The translations under genes and the position numbers were made by a program. A DNA stretch of 64,000 bases from Pseudomonas kilonensis (GTDB lineage: Bacteria > Pseudomonadota > Gammaproteobacteria > Pseudomonadales > Pseudomonadaceae): the NCBI RefSeq assembly GCF_001269885.1, contig NZ_LHVH01000022.1:186001-250000 (forward strand). Reading direction: 5' to 3'. Below, one piece after another: positions 41,839 to 49,610 of the stretch. Positions within the stretch are counted from its first letter, which is position 1. Each line of letters opens with the position of its first letter. The notes beneath the pieces are model-generated. The model ran no database searches. It had not been told where the DNA came from and worked only from the letters and a program-made list of their open reading frames with translations.

Positions 41839-42399
41839 CGACTCGACGGTAAAACACCCCGAGCGATAAACCCTGCGCGCCTGCATGCCGCGCTTTTGCA
41901 GGGTTTTCCTGACAGTCCTGAGAAACATGCCGTGGGAGACAACGATCGTGATCTTCCCCGGTTCGCCGCAGCTGTTGTAAAGCTCATCGGCCACACCGAG
42001 CGCCCGCTGGTGTTCGGCTTTTCTGCTGGCGGCGCCCAGTGAAATCCCCAACAACCACAGAATCCTGTGCAACGCGAACCAATGCCTCACGCCCATTTTC
42101 AAGACGGGAATGCTGCTTAACCGCAGGTCGTATTCGCGTAACCGAGCATCTTTTTGAATACGCGCTACGTCGAATAACCGGCATGCCGTCGCGTAGGCTC
42201 TGTTGACGGGCGAGGAAATGATGTTGGCTTCGCTCGCCAAAAGCCCTTGGGACACGTCCGGTTGGCTCAGGAATGCTGTAATCTCAGCCTCATCGATGGA
42301 TGAGGTCTGGTTGTATTCATCCAGCAGGGTCTTGGCCGAACGCGCATTACAGGGCTTGTAATCGATCAGCGGCGTAGCGTGGCGTATCAGGTAAATCAC
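41827..42399 (-). CDS. Histidine phosphatase family protein
   Basis: A 190-residue protein of the phosphoglycerate-mutase-like histidine phosphatase superfamily. The phosphoacceptor motif 'IYLIRHATPLID' is at the N-terminus, 'ISSPVNRAYATACRLF' supplies the second Arg, and 'IVVSHGMFLRTVRKT' the second catalytic His. The start is GTG at 42399 with AAGGAG eight bases upstream. A reading frame extends further upstream to 43092 but overlaps the gene on the other strand and has no phosphatase homology. The substrate is unknown; phosphosugar or phosphoprotein are family options. Confidence 0.85.
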   Translation of the reverse strand: MIYLIRHATPLIDYKPCNARSAKTLLDEYNQTSSIDEAEITAFLSQPDVSQGLLASEANIISSPVNRAYATACRLFDVARIQKDARLREYDLRLSSIPVLKMGVRHWFALHRILWLLGISLGAASRKAEHQRALGVADELYNSCGEPGKITIVVSHGMFLRTVRKTLQKRGMQARRVYRSGCFTVESLTP

Positions 42400-42588
42400 A
42401 GCAACAGCTCCTTTGTTTTCCCGGTAAATCCCTTTCGAAGCACACCTGTATACAGGCAACGACGCCATTGATCGAGTGCCGATCGCTGTGCATGCAACCC
42501 CACCCCGGGCTGCATGCTGGTGACGGAGTGATGGAACAGTGATTTGCAAGCCTCGACCGAGGCTGTTTTCAACTTGAAGGGATACACG

Positions 42589-43128
42589 ATGAACACCGCT
42601 CAGCTCTCGATTCAACAGTACATCCGTGCCAAGGACGGCAACCGCCCACACCTGCTGGACCAGGCCTTTACACCGAGCGCTATTCTGGACATGGTCGTGC
42701 GCACTGGTTCCATCGCGTTTCCCGACCACGTCGAAGGCCGAGCCGCCATTGGCGACGTGCTGGTCAGTCGCTTTGGCCAGACCTTCGAAAATGTCTACAC
42801 GTTCTGCCTGGCCGCCCCACCACCGGCAAACGCCGAGGCGTTCCAGTGCAAATGGCTGGTGGCGATGTCCGACAAGAACAGCGGCGAGGCACGCGTCGGT
42901 TGTGGCTTGTATGACTGGCAGTTCGATCCAGCATCGAAACTGGTCGAGCGACTGACCATCACCATCGAACACATGAAAACCCTGCCAGCGACCGATCTGC
43001 CGATGATCATGACCTGGGCATCGAGGCTGGAGTACCCATGGTGCCGGCCTGAAGCGGCAATCGATAACGCGCCGGATTTGGGCGAGTTGCAAGAAGTAGC
43101 CCGCTACTTGGCCAATACCGGGCAGTGA
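42589..43128 (+). CDS. SnoaL/NTF2-like domain protein
   Basis: A 179-residue protein with an NTF2-like cone fold signature: 'IQQYIRAKDGNRPHLLDQAF', 'DMVVRTGSIAFPDHVEGRAA', and strands 'FQCKWLVAMSDKNSGEARVG' and 'GLYDWQFD'. Such proteins are isomerases, hydrolases or simply ligand-binding; nothing specific is visible. GAAGGGA precedes the ATG. The stop codon is the beginning of a nine-base tandem repeat that continues for about 30 bases downstream, possibly by slippage. Confidence 0.82.
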   Translation: MNTAQLSIQQYIRAKDGNRPHLLDQAFTPSAILDMVVRTGSIAFPDHVEGRAAIGDVLVSRFGQTFENVYTFCLAAPPPANAEAFQCKWLVAMSDKNSGEARVGCGLYDWQFDPASKLVERLTITIEHMKTLPATDLPMIMTWASRLEYPWCRPEAAIDNAPDLGELQEVARYLANTGQ

Positions 43129-43157
43129 AGAAAGTGAAGAAAGTGAAGAAAGTGAAG
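43124..43157 (+). repeat. Nine-base tandem repeat at the stop codon
   Basis: AGTGAAGAA is present 3.8 times in perfect tandem. The first copy supplies the TGA stop of the NTF2-like gene, so each added unit brings a further in-frame stop and length changes would not alter the protein. Confidence 0.9.
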
Positions 43158-43277
43158 CCAGCCTGACCCGGGAAGTGGTGGGTGAGTTCGTCGCACCGTT
43201 GCCGGCCGGGTACCGGCTCGATTTGAGTTAAGCCGCGAATTCATTTCGTCATCAGACTTTCACACCTGTGCCATAAC

Positions 43278-43323
43278 GTGGGCGCCGATTGATCCATTCC
43301 ACTTCAATCGGTGAGCCGCCCAC
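43278..43323 (+). promoter_or_regulatory. Hairpin masking the Shine-Dalgarno of the GNAT operon
   Basis: GTGGGCGCCGATT (43278-43290) can pair over 13 bases with AATCGG (43306-43311) and CGCCCAC (43317-43323), leaving a five-base bulge. The bulge and the adjoining stem contain GGTGAG (43310-43315), the only ribosome-binding site for the ATG at 43327. Folded RNA would block translation of the first gene. Confidence 0.6.
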
Positions 43324-43326
43324 GCG

Positions 43327-44103
43327 ATGCAAAAACTTCTGAAAAACCGCACTTGCGAAGACTCGAACCTCTGGCAACAGGGGCATGACGTGCAGGGCCA
43401 TGACGTGGTCCACGACAGTGAAATCAACGTTCGGTTTCTATCGCCTGCCGATATCCCCTCACTGCTTGAACTCGAACAAAAAAAATGGACAGACGATCAG
43501 CGTGCCGATGTGTCCACGCTGGCCTCCCGCATCGCCGAATTTCCTGCCCTGAGCGTCGGTGCGTTTTGCACGCGTACCGGTACCGCGCTGGCATCGTTGT
43601 TCATGAAACCGACCCGACACGAGCTGATGCGCCAGTGCCCAACCTGGGCCGACTGCGCCAGGAAACAGCACGGCGATGAATCCGCCAGAACCGGCACGCT
43701 GTTTGGCATCAGCCTGAGCAGTGTCGATCCAAAAGCTGCGAACGCCATTTTCGAGTTCTTCTGGCCCTACGCGCTGAAACACGGCTGGTCAGACGTCTAC
43801 CTGGGCTCTCCCGTTCCGGGCCTGCGCGGCTGGCTGTCGAAGAACCCTGATATCAGCGTCGCCCAGTACGTGCGAAGCAAGCGCCAGGGCCTGCCGCTGG
43901 ACCCGCAACTGCGCTACTACTTCAAAAAAGGCTTTCGCAAGATTGTCGCCATCAGAGACAACTATTTCCCCCATGAGCCGTCGCTGGATGTGGGCGTGTT
44001 GATCCTGGGTAAAGTGCCACTGTCCGGGCTTTCGTTCATATGGAAGAGAGTCCCGCTGCCCTGGTTGCAGCGCATGAAAAAACTGTTCTTCCTATGCCTG
44101 TGA
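43327..44103 (+). CDS. GNAT-like acyltransferase, first gene of a four-gene operon
   Basis: A 258-residue protein with a GNAT acyl-CoA-binding fold: 'INVRFLSPADIPSLLELEQK', a central 'GTLFGISLSSVDPKAANAIF' (the beta4/acyl-CoA loop region) and 'RYYFKKGFRKIVAIRDNYFP'. An 'LGSPVPGLRGWLSKNPDI' segment and the C-terminal hydrophobic tail are unusual for small GNATs and may handle a lipid or amino acid acceptor. A hairpin hides its ribosome site. Its end overlaps the MFS gene by 10 bases, and the following genes overlap or nearly touch, so the four form one operon. The acceptor is unknown. Confidence 0.78.
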   Translation: MQKLLKNRTCEDSNLWQQGHDVQGHDVVHDSEINVRFLSPADIPSLLELEQKKWTDDQRADVSTLASRIAEFPALSVGAFCTRTGTALASLFMKPTRHELMRQCPTWADCARKQHGDESARTGTLFGISLSSVDPKAANAIFEFFWPYALKHGWSDVYLGSPVPGLRGWLSKNPDISVAQYVRSKRQGLPLDPQLRYYFKKGFRKIVAIRDNYFPHEPSLDVGVLILGKVPLSGLSFIWKRVPLPWLQRMKKLFFLCL

Positions 44104-45380
44104 ACACCTCCCTTGCGCTAGAGAACCCGGCGCCGACGCTGGCTCGCGACAAAAACTTCCGACGCCTGCTGGCTTGTGCCGTGGCCTCGATGTTGGGTGA
44201 TCAGTTCACCCTGGTCGCCTTCCCCTTGCTCATCATGGTGATATCGCCAGACCCGATGGCACTCGGCTGGGCGTTTGCCGCACTCGCCCTGCCCCGTGCC
44301 CTGTTCCTGTTGACGGGCGGCTCGCTGGTTGACCGCTTCGGTGCCCGCTCGATCTGGTCGTTCGGCTGCTACGGCAGTGCACTGGCGTTGTGCGGTCTCG
44401 CCTGGGCGGTCTATCACGGTCAGGCCACCTTATCGGTGATCTATGGGGCGGCGGCGCTGCTGGGGTTGTGCAGCGCACTCACACTGCCGGCCGGCAGCGC
44501 ACTGGTGCCTGGCATCGTGAACGCGCGCGACCTGGAGCGGGCCAACGGCATTCTCCTGGCGCTCAGACAAGTGACCATTGCAGTCGGCCCGGTGGCCGCC
44601 GGGGGTGTCATCGCCAGCGCGTTCTGGCCCTTTGGCCCACGGCCGGCGGCCAACGCGACGCTGGATGGCTATGTCATCGCATTCGTCCTCGATGCGCTCA
44701 CTTTCGCCTTGTCCGCGTTCGGCCTGCGTGCCTTGCCTGTCCGCCGCGCCACGGGTTCCGAAACCAGCGCCGGCACGACAACGGCAGAAGGCCTGCGTTA
44801 TTTCTTTCAGGATCGACGTCTGCGCACCTACCTGACCTACATGGCCGCCATGACATTACTCATGAGCGGGCCGGTGCAGGTCGCCTTGCCGCTGCTGACC
44901 CATGAGCGCTTCACGCCCGAGGCGCCCGCGCTGGGATGGCTGTTCGGGGCGCAGGGGGCCGGCACGCTGGTGGGCATGCTGATGTTTACCGCCCGGCCGA
45001 AACTGCGGATGGTCAATCTGGGCATCACGTTGCTCGCCGTCGACGCCGCCATCGCCTTGCTGCTAATGCCATTGGGCTGGGTCTACGCCCTTTGGCAGGG
45101 GGTGGCCTTGTTGTTTGCCATCGGGCTTTGCGGCGGCTTCGTCCAGGTCATGGCGTTTACCTGGTTGCAGCGCTCATTACCGCCCAGGCTGCTTGGGCGC
45201 GGCATGAGCCTGTTCATGCTGGTGTTTTTCGGTCTTGCGCCGGTCTCGGCGGCGATTGCGGGCTGGGTTCTGCAATTCGTCTCCATCCAGGCCGTCTTTC
45301 TTGCAACCGGCGCGCTGCTCCTGGCAGCCGTATTGATGACTTACTTTGGATCGAGCCTGAGGAGGCTGTCGGATGTTTAA
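44094..45380 (+). CDS. MFS exporter (EntS-like)
   Basis: A 428-residue inner-membrane carrier with twelve hydrophobic segments. 'RLLACAVASMLGDQFTLVAF' at the start and 'PAGSALVPGIVNARDLERAN' in the middle match the EntS/MFS_3 exporters that release siderophores and other metabolites. The ATG at 44094 is used (ten-base overlap with the GNAT gene); ATG 44040 is an alternative that adds 18 residues. Its stop overlaps the desaturase start by eight bases. It probably exports the product of the neighbouring enzymes. Confidence 0.82.
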   Translation: MPVNTSLALENPAPTLARDKNFRRLLACAVASMLGDQFTLVAFPLLIMVISPDPMALGWAFAALALPRALFLLTGGSLVDRFGARSIWSFGCYGSALALCGLAWAVYHGQATLSVIYGAAALLGLCSALTLPAGSALVPGIVNARDLERANGILLALRQVTIAVGPVAAGGVIASAFWPFGPRPAANATLDGYVIAFVLDALTFALSAFGLRALPVRRATGSETSAGTTTAEGLRYFFQDRRLRTYLTYMAAMTLLMSGPVQVALPLLTHERFTPEAPALGWLFGAQGAGTLVGMLMFTARPKLRMVNLGITLLAVDAAIALLLMPLGWVYALWQGVALLFAIGLCGGFVQVMAFTWLQRSLPPRLLGRGMSLFMLVFFGLAPVSAAIAGWVLQFVSIQAVFLATGALLLAAVLMTYFGSSLRRLSDV

Positions 45381-46341
45381 TCCAGTTGAACCTGGGCAAT
45401 CCCACGGGCAGCACGAGCGTGCCGTCACGCGCGCCCAATTACTGGAGTGGGGGCGCCCTGCCCCCTTGCGCTTGCTTGCCAGCACGATTCTGGAGTGGGT
45501 GCTCATCCTGGGGGCGGCAACTCTGGCCATCCAGACCCAGACCATTTTCGCCTCGCTGCTGGCCATTGTGTTTATCGCCACCAGGCAGCATGCCTTGCTG
45601 ATCCTGATGCATGAGTTCTCTCACCGGCAGTTCAGCCGGACTCGTCCTGTGCTCAACGACACATTGGGCGACTTCCTGACGGCACTGCCCTTCACCATTA
45701 CCCTGTTTGGTTTTCGGCGCGACCACGCCGCCCACCACCGACATACCGCCACTGACCATGACCCCAACTGGGTGTCATGCACCGGGCAGGATCGATTCAG
45801 GTTCCCCAAATCGGCCTTCGACATGCTCGTCCTGCTGTTGAAACACTGCATCGGGCTGTACAGCATCCACGAGTTCAAAACCGCCTTGGTGACATCAAAA
45901 ATGGCCTCGCAGTGCCCACCCGCCACTCAGTACCGGCAATGGATTTTCGCCGTGTTGCTTGCGGTGGTGCTCACCGGGTTTCACCTTTGGCTGGCGGCGT
46001 TGGTGTACTGGCTTATACCGATGTTCACGGTGCTGATGGCGCTGCTGTATTGGCGCGACGTGGCAGAGCATTTCGCAATGCCTCAGCCCGGTCACGGCGC
46101 GTCTCGAACCGTCATTGCCCCTGGGTGGGAACGCCTCTTGATCGCGCCCCACGGAGTCGGTTTTCATGCCGAACATCACCTTTACCCCGCCATACCAGGC
46201 TTTCGCCTGCAGCAGGTGCACGCCGCGCTCATGAAAGACAAGGCGTATGTCCAAAAAGCCCAGATCACTCATGGCTACTGTACCGGACTGATCCGCGAGA
46301 TAGCCGCCACCGGCACAGCGCATTCACGCATGAAGGACTGA
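45373..46341 (+). CDS. Membrane fatty-acid desaturase/hydroxylase
   Basis: A 322-residue integral membrane diiron enzyme. The three His clusters of the desaturase/alkane-hydroxylase family are present: 'HEFSHRQF' near residue 80, 'HAAHHRHTA' near 118 and 'HAEHHLYP' near 265, between hydrophobic segments. It inserts a double bond or hydroxyl in an acyl chain, using O2 and an electron donor. It overlaps the MFS gene by eight bases and precedes a PF10118-type gene by four bases. In this operon it could desaturate or oxidise the acyl group transferred by the GNAT. Confidence 0.88.
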   Translation: MFNPVEPGQSHGQHERAVTRAQLLEWGRPAPLRLLASTILEWVLILGAATLAIQTQTIFASLLAIVFIATRQHALLILMHEFSHRQFSRTRPVLNDTLGDFLTALPFTITLFGFRRDHAAHHRHTATDHDPNWVSCTGQDRFRFPKSAFDMLVLLLKHCIGLYSIHEFKTALVTSKMASQCPPATQYRQWIFAVLLAVVLTGFHLWLAALVYWLIPMFTVLMALLYWRDVAEHFAMPQPGHGASRTVIAPGWERLLIAPHGVGFHAEHHLYPAIPGFRLQQVHAALMKDKAYVQKAQITHGYCTGLIREIAATGTAHSRMKD

Positions 46342-46345
46342 GCCA

Positions 46346-47119
46346 ATGAATATTCCCCAGCAACAGGTCACCGACCGACATGGCGAAGACGACACTTTCG
46401 CCCCCTTCTGGAACGACACACCGATCAGGACCTACCTGTTCGATGCCTTTTCGGTGTTGCTTCCCGCCGGAGAACAGTTCGTGATCTCGGTGGTGGAATC
46501 ATCCGCTTTGCAGTTGCCGCCAACCTCGACGCTGGCAGACCAGTCGCGCAGCTTCGTGGCCGAGGAACGCGCCCACCAGCGAGCCCACCGCCTCTACAAC
46601 CAGCAACTGGAAAAGCAGGGATTTAATGTCCAGGAATACGAACACGGAATCGAGAAGGACCTCGATGCCCTGCGCGCCAAACTGTCACTCAAGGCGCAGC
46701 TGTCCCTGGCTGCGGCGTTCGAGCATGTGACGGCCGTCACCTCGCGGATCGCCTTGCGCAGTGGCGGGCTGCTTTCTACCAGCGCCTCCGCGCAAACGCG
46801 CCTGTGGCGATGGCACTGCACGGAAGAAGTGGCCCACCAGCACGTCACCACCGACCTCCTCCAGGCGCTGGGTGTTCCCTATTGGCAGCGAATTTTCTAT
46901 TTCTTGGCCGCTTCAGCGTTGATGACCTTCGATGTCCTGCGACATCTGCACGGTTTTGCGCGACTGGACATTGCCCGCGGCCGGGTCAGCGCCAGACAGC
47001 TGCGACAGGCGACGAGCCGCCTGCTGCTACGCGACAGCGCGAACCTGGTGTTGCTGGCAGCGGGATGGGCCGCCTACTTCCTTCCGCTGAAAACAAATGC
47101 GGCGTCAGGCTGTCAGTGA
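46346..47119 (+). CDS. PF10118-type metal-dependent hydrolase/ferritin-like protein
   Basis: A 257-residue protein annotated in relatives as a predicted metal-dependent hydrolase. Three helices carry ferritin-like ligands: 'FVAEERAHQRAHRLY', 'AAAFEHVTAVTSRIAL' and 'WHCTEEVAHQHVTTDLL', each with Glu and His spaced as in diiron four-helix bundles. The C-terminus adds hydrophobic segments ('LVLLAAGWAAYFL'), so it is likely membrane-associated. Fourth gene of the operon. It could be an oxidase or a structural partner of the desaturase; hydrolase activity has not been shown for the family as far as I know. Confidence 0.78.
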   Translation: MNIPQQQVTDRHGEDDTFAPFWNDTPIRTYLFDAFSVLLPAGEQFVISVVESSALQLPPTSTLADQSRSFVAEERAHQRAHRLYNQQLEKQGFNVQEYEHGIEKDLDALRAKLSLKAQLSLAAAFEHVTAVTSRIALRSGGLLSTSASAQTRLWRWHCTEEVAHQHVTTDLLQALGVPYWQRIFYFLAASALMTFDVLRHLHGFARLDIARGRVSARQLRQATSRLLLRDSANLVLLAAGWAAYFLPLKTNAASGCQ

Positions 47120-47212
47120 ACTGCAATATCCCCGACTTATTCTGAGTCGAGCGCACTGCGGCGAACGCTGGTTGTGCATGTCGCTCGCTCGGAACGATCC
47201 AGGGAATCCGCC

Positions 47213-48592
47213 ATGAAAATCAGTGTATTCGGAAGTGGCTACGTAGGTTTGGTGCAAGCCGCCGTGTTGGCCGAAGTGGGCCATGACGTGGTGTGCATGG
47301 ACATCGACGAGCGCAAGGTCGACAGCCTGCGCCAAGGCCAGGTGAGCATTTACGAGCCTGGCCTGGCCGCGCTGGTGCGTGAAGGCCTGGAGGCTGGCCG
47401 TTTGCATTTCACCTGCGACGAACAGCTCGCCGTGCAGCACGGCCAGGTGCTGTTTATCGCCGTGGGCACGCCTTCCCGGGACGATGGCAGTGCCGATCTG
47501 AGCCAGGTCCTGGCCGTCGGCGAGGCCGTCGCGCGTTACCGCGAGCAACCGCTTATTGTGGTGGAGAAGTCCACCGTGCCGGTGGGCACCGGCGACGTTC
47601 TGCGGGCGCACATCGACAGATGCCTGCTCAAGGCCAGTCGCTTGCTGCAGTTCGATATCGTCTCCAACCCCGAATTCCTCAAGGAAGGCTCGGCGGTCGC
47701 CGATTGCCGTCGTCCGGACCGCATCGTGATCGGCTGCGAGTGCGATGAAGTGCGCGAAACCATGCGCGACCTGTACGCCCCGTTCAACCGCAACCACGAC
47801 CGGATCCTGTTCATGGACCTGCGCAGCGCCGAACTGACCAAATACGCCGCCAACGGCATGCTGGCGACCAAGATCAGCTTCATCAACCAGATCGCCGAAC
47901 TGGCCGAACACCTGGGGGCCGACATCGAGTCCGTGCGCTTGGGCATCGGCGCCGACTCGCGCATCGGCTACCACTTCATCTACCCAGGATGCGGCTACGG
48001 CGGCTCGTGCTTCCCCAAGGACATGCGCGCCCTGATCCACACCGCCGAGCAGGCCCACTGTTCCAGCGACCTGCTGCAAGCGGTGGAAGCCATCAACGGG
48101 CGGCAGAAACACAAGCTGTTCGAGCGGATCAACGCGTTCTACCAGGGCGACCTGCGCGGCAAGACCTTCGCCCTATGGGGGCTGGCCTTCAAGCCCAACA
48201 CTGACGACATGCGTGACGCACCGAGCCGCACCCTGCTGGAATCGCTGTGGGCCGCGGGGGCCAGCGTCCGTGCGTTTGACCCGGAGGCGATGCAGCAAAC
48301 GCAGTTGCTCTACCCCGACGAGACCCGACTCATGCTGATGGGCACGCCGGAATCGGTGTTGCCAGGGGCCGACGCGCTGGTCATCTGCACCGAATGGCAG
48401 CCCTTCAAGGCGCCGGATTTCGAGCTGATCCGGCAGAGGCTCAAGGCCCCGGTGATCTTCGACGGACGTAACCTGTTCGACCCGGAGCGCATGGCGGACA
48501 AGGGTTTCACCTATTTCCCGATGGGTCGCGGGCAGTCGCGCAACCTGCCCATTACCCAGCAAACGTGGTTCCCAGCGTCGAGAAGCGCATGA
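47213..48592 (+). CDS. UDP-glucose/GDP-mannose dehydrogenase family protein
   Basis: A 459-residue NAD-dependent dehydrogenase that converts a UDP- or GDP-sugar into its uronic acid. The Rossmann motif 'GSGYVGLVQAAVLAEVGHDV' opens the protein, 'EKSTVPVGT' and 'EFLKEGSAVAD' follow, and the catalytic Cys is near residue 266 in 'YGGSCFPKDMRAL'. The C-terminal domain contains 'ALWGLAFKPNTDDMRDAPS'. AGGGAATCC precedes the ATG at 47213. UDP-glucose 6-dehydrogenase is likely, but no exopolysaccharide genes are adjacent. Its downstream region runs into the HPP leader. Confidence 0.92.
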   Translation: MKISVFGSGYVGLVQAAVLAEVGHDVVCMDIDERKVDSLRQGQVSIYEPGLAALVREGLEAGRLHFTCDEQLAVQHGQVLFIAVGTPSRDDGSADLSQVLAVGEAVARYREQPLIVVEKSTVPVGTGDVLRAHIDRCLLKASRLLQFDIVSNPEFLKEGSAVADCRRPDRIVIGCECDEVRETMRDLYAPFNRNHDRILFMDLRSAELTKYAANGMLATKISFINQIAELAEHLGADIESVRLGIGADSRIGYHFIYPGCGYGGSCFPKDMRALIHTAEQAHCSSDLLQAVEAINGRQKHKLFERINAFYQGDLRGKTFALWGLAFKPNTDDMRDAPSRTLLESLWAAGASVRAFDPEAMQQTQLLYPDETRLMLMGTPESVLPGADALVICTEWQPFKAPDFELIRQRLKAPVIFDGRNLFDPERMADKGFTYFPMGRGQSRNLPITQQTWFPASRSA

Positions 48593-48611
48593 GCCGTGGC
48601 CTTACCTCAAA

Positions 48612-48636
48612 ATTAATGCACTCAAGCAGCATTAAT
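48612..48636. promoter_or_regulatory. Inverted repeat in the HPP leader
   Basis: ATTAATGC (48612-48619) and GCATTAAT (48629-48636) are a perfect eight-base pair around nine bases. This is a candidate operator, or an early RNA hairpin, for the HPP transcript. Confidence 0.4.
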
Positions 48637-48657
48637 ATGAATTTGTAAGCAAGGGGC

Positions 48658-48732
48658 ATGAACGGCACACTGTGCAACGTTCCTCCCCCAACTGTTGGAA
48701 CACTTAAAGGGCTTTCTGGGATTTTCCCGTAA
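48658..48732 (+). CDS. Possible leader peptide with Pro-Pro-Pro motif
   Basis: An ATG at 48658 opens a 24-codon frame that contains three consecutive Pro codons at 48682-48690, a ribosome-stalling motif, and ends at a TAA inside the terminator hairpin. AAGGGG directly precedes it, but with only one base of spacing, so initiation strength is doubtful. Its position over the terminator is what one expects of a regulatory leader peptide, not of a functional protein. Confidence 0.4.
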   Translation: MNGTLCNVPPPTVGTLKGLSGIFP

Positions 48733-48744
48733 GCCCCTTTTTTT
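48706..48744 (+). terminator. Intrinsic terminator/attenuator before the HPP gene
   Basis: AAAGGGCTT (48706-48714) pairs with AAGCCCCTTT (48731-48740), with an inner TGGGA/TTTT/CCC stem, and is followed by a T run. It ends only 25 bases before the HPP start, with no room for a new promoter. AAGGGGC at 48651-48657 can pair with GCCCCTT at 48733-48739, offering an antiterminator. Confidence 0.75.
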
Positions 48745-48768
48745 GTTCTTTTTTTGGATTCTCGCTTA

Positions 48769-49476
48769 ATGCTTTCTCGCTGGTTCCCCGCCGCTATCAA
48801 TACCCGTCCCACCGAATGGAGCCGAGCCGCCATCGGCATGGCGCTGGGGACGATGTTCAGTGTCTGGCTTTGTGGGCAGGTATTTGGCCTCGAGGTGGCG
48901 CAACACCTGATCGGCCCGCTCGGCGCCTCGGCGGTGCTGTTGTTTGCGGTGTCATCGGGCGCCCTCGCCCAGCCTTGGTCGATTGTCGGCGGTTACCTGT
49001 GTGCGTCGGTCGTCGCGCTGCTGGTGGCCCATGTATTGGGCCGCACCCTGGGTAGCGCCTGCCTGGCGGCGGGCATGGCGCTGGTATTGATGTGCTGGCT
49101 GCGTTGCCTGCACCCGCCGGCAGGCGCCCTGGCGGCGACGTTGGTGCTGGCCGCCCCGTCTATCATTGCCTTGGACTGGCAAGCCGTTGGTGCGGCGATG
49201 CTGGCCGGTTCCGGGTTGCTGGCCTTTGCGCTGGCCTACAACAACCTGACGCGGGTGCGGTATCCCAAGCGTGCCAGCGAACCGGTGGCCGTCATACCGG
49301 CCGACCACACTCCCGTCGACCGCCAGGCGATCACGGCCGAGGATCTGAAACTGGCCTTGGCGGAAATGGAAGCATTCTTTGACGTCACACCGGAAGATCT
49401 CGAGCAATTGATCCACGTCAGCGAGCGAAATGCCAAGCGCCGCAGCATCACGGAGGTTCTCTCTGGTCGCGGTTGA
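48769..49476 (+). CDS. HPP family membrane protein
   Basis: A 235-residue protein. The HPP domain covers about residues 20-160, with four or five hydrophobic segments, and includes 'HLIGPLGASAVLLFAV' and the name-giving 'LHPPAGALAATLVL'. Relatives in plants and cyanobacteria transport nitrite into chloroplasts or cells; for Pseudomonas proteins the substrate is unproven. The hydrophilic tail from 165 ('LKLALAEMEAFFDVTPEDLE') is specific to this group. No Shine-Dalgarno precedes the ATG at 48769, and a strong terminator ends 25 bases upstream, so expression must depend on read-through and a structured leader. Confidence 0.87.
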   Translation: MLSRWFPAAINTRPTEWSRAAIGMALGTMFSVWLCGQVFGLEVAQHLIGPLGASAVLLFAVSSGALAQPWSIVGGYLCASVVALLVAHVLGRTLGSACLAAGMALVLMCWLRCLHPPAGALAATLVLAAPSIIALDWQAVGAAMLAGSGLLAFALAYNNLTRVRYPKRASEPVAVIPADHTPVDRQAITAEDLKLALAEMEAFFDVTPEDLEQLIHVSERNAKRRSITEVLSGRG

Positions 49477-49531
49477 GCCTGTGGCTGCTATAAATATGCA
49501 GAAAGGACCTGCACGTATCCCGGTTGTGCAA

Positions 49532-49543
49532 TGCAAATTTGCA
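49532..49543. promoter_or_regulatory. Perfect palindrome in the HIBCH promoter
   Basis: TGCAAATTTGCA is a 12-base perfect palindrome. It sits between a weak TTGTGC (-35-like) and TACGAT (-10-like), 18 bases apart, about 70 bases before the hydrolase gene. A repressor of the following operon could bind here. Confidence 0.45.
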
Positions 49544-49610
49544 CTGGTACGATCCTGAATGGGTACGCGCGACACAATTCATAAAGAAGAATAAAAGCAG
49601 GGAGTTAGCG

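Noticed and set aside
41827..43092. Long 421-codon open frame on the minus strand covering the NTF2-like gene
   Set aside because: Only its last 190 codons, from the GTG at 42399 with AAGGAG, match a protein family; the upstream part is antisense to a recognisable gene and has no family resemblance.
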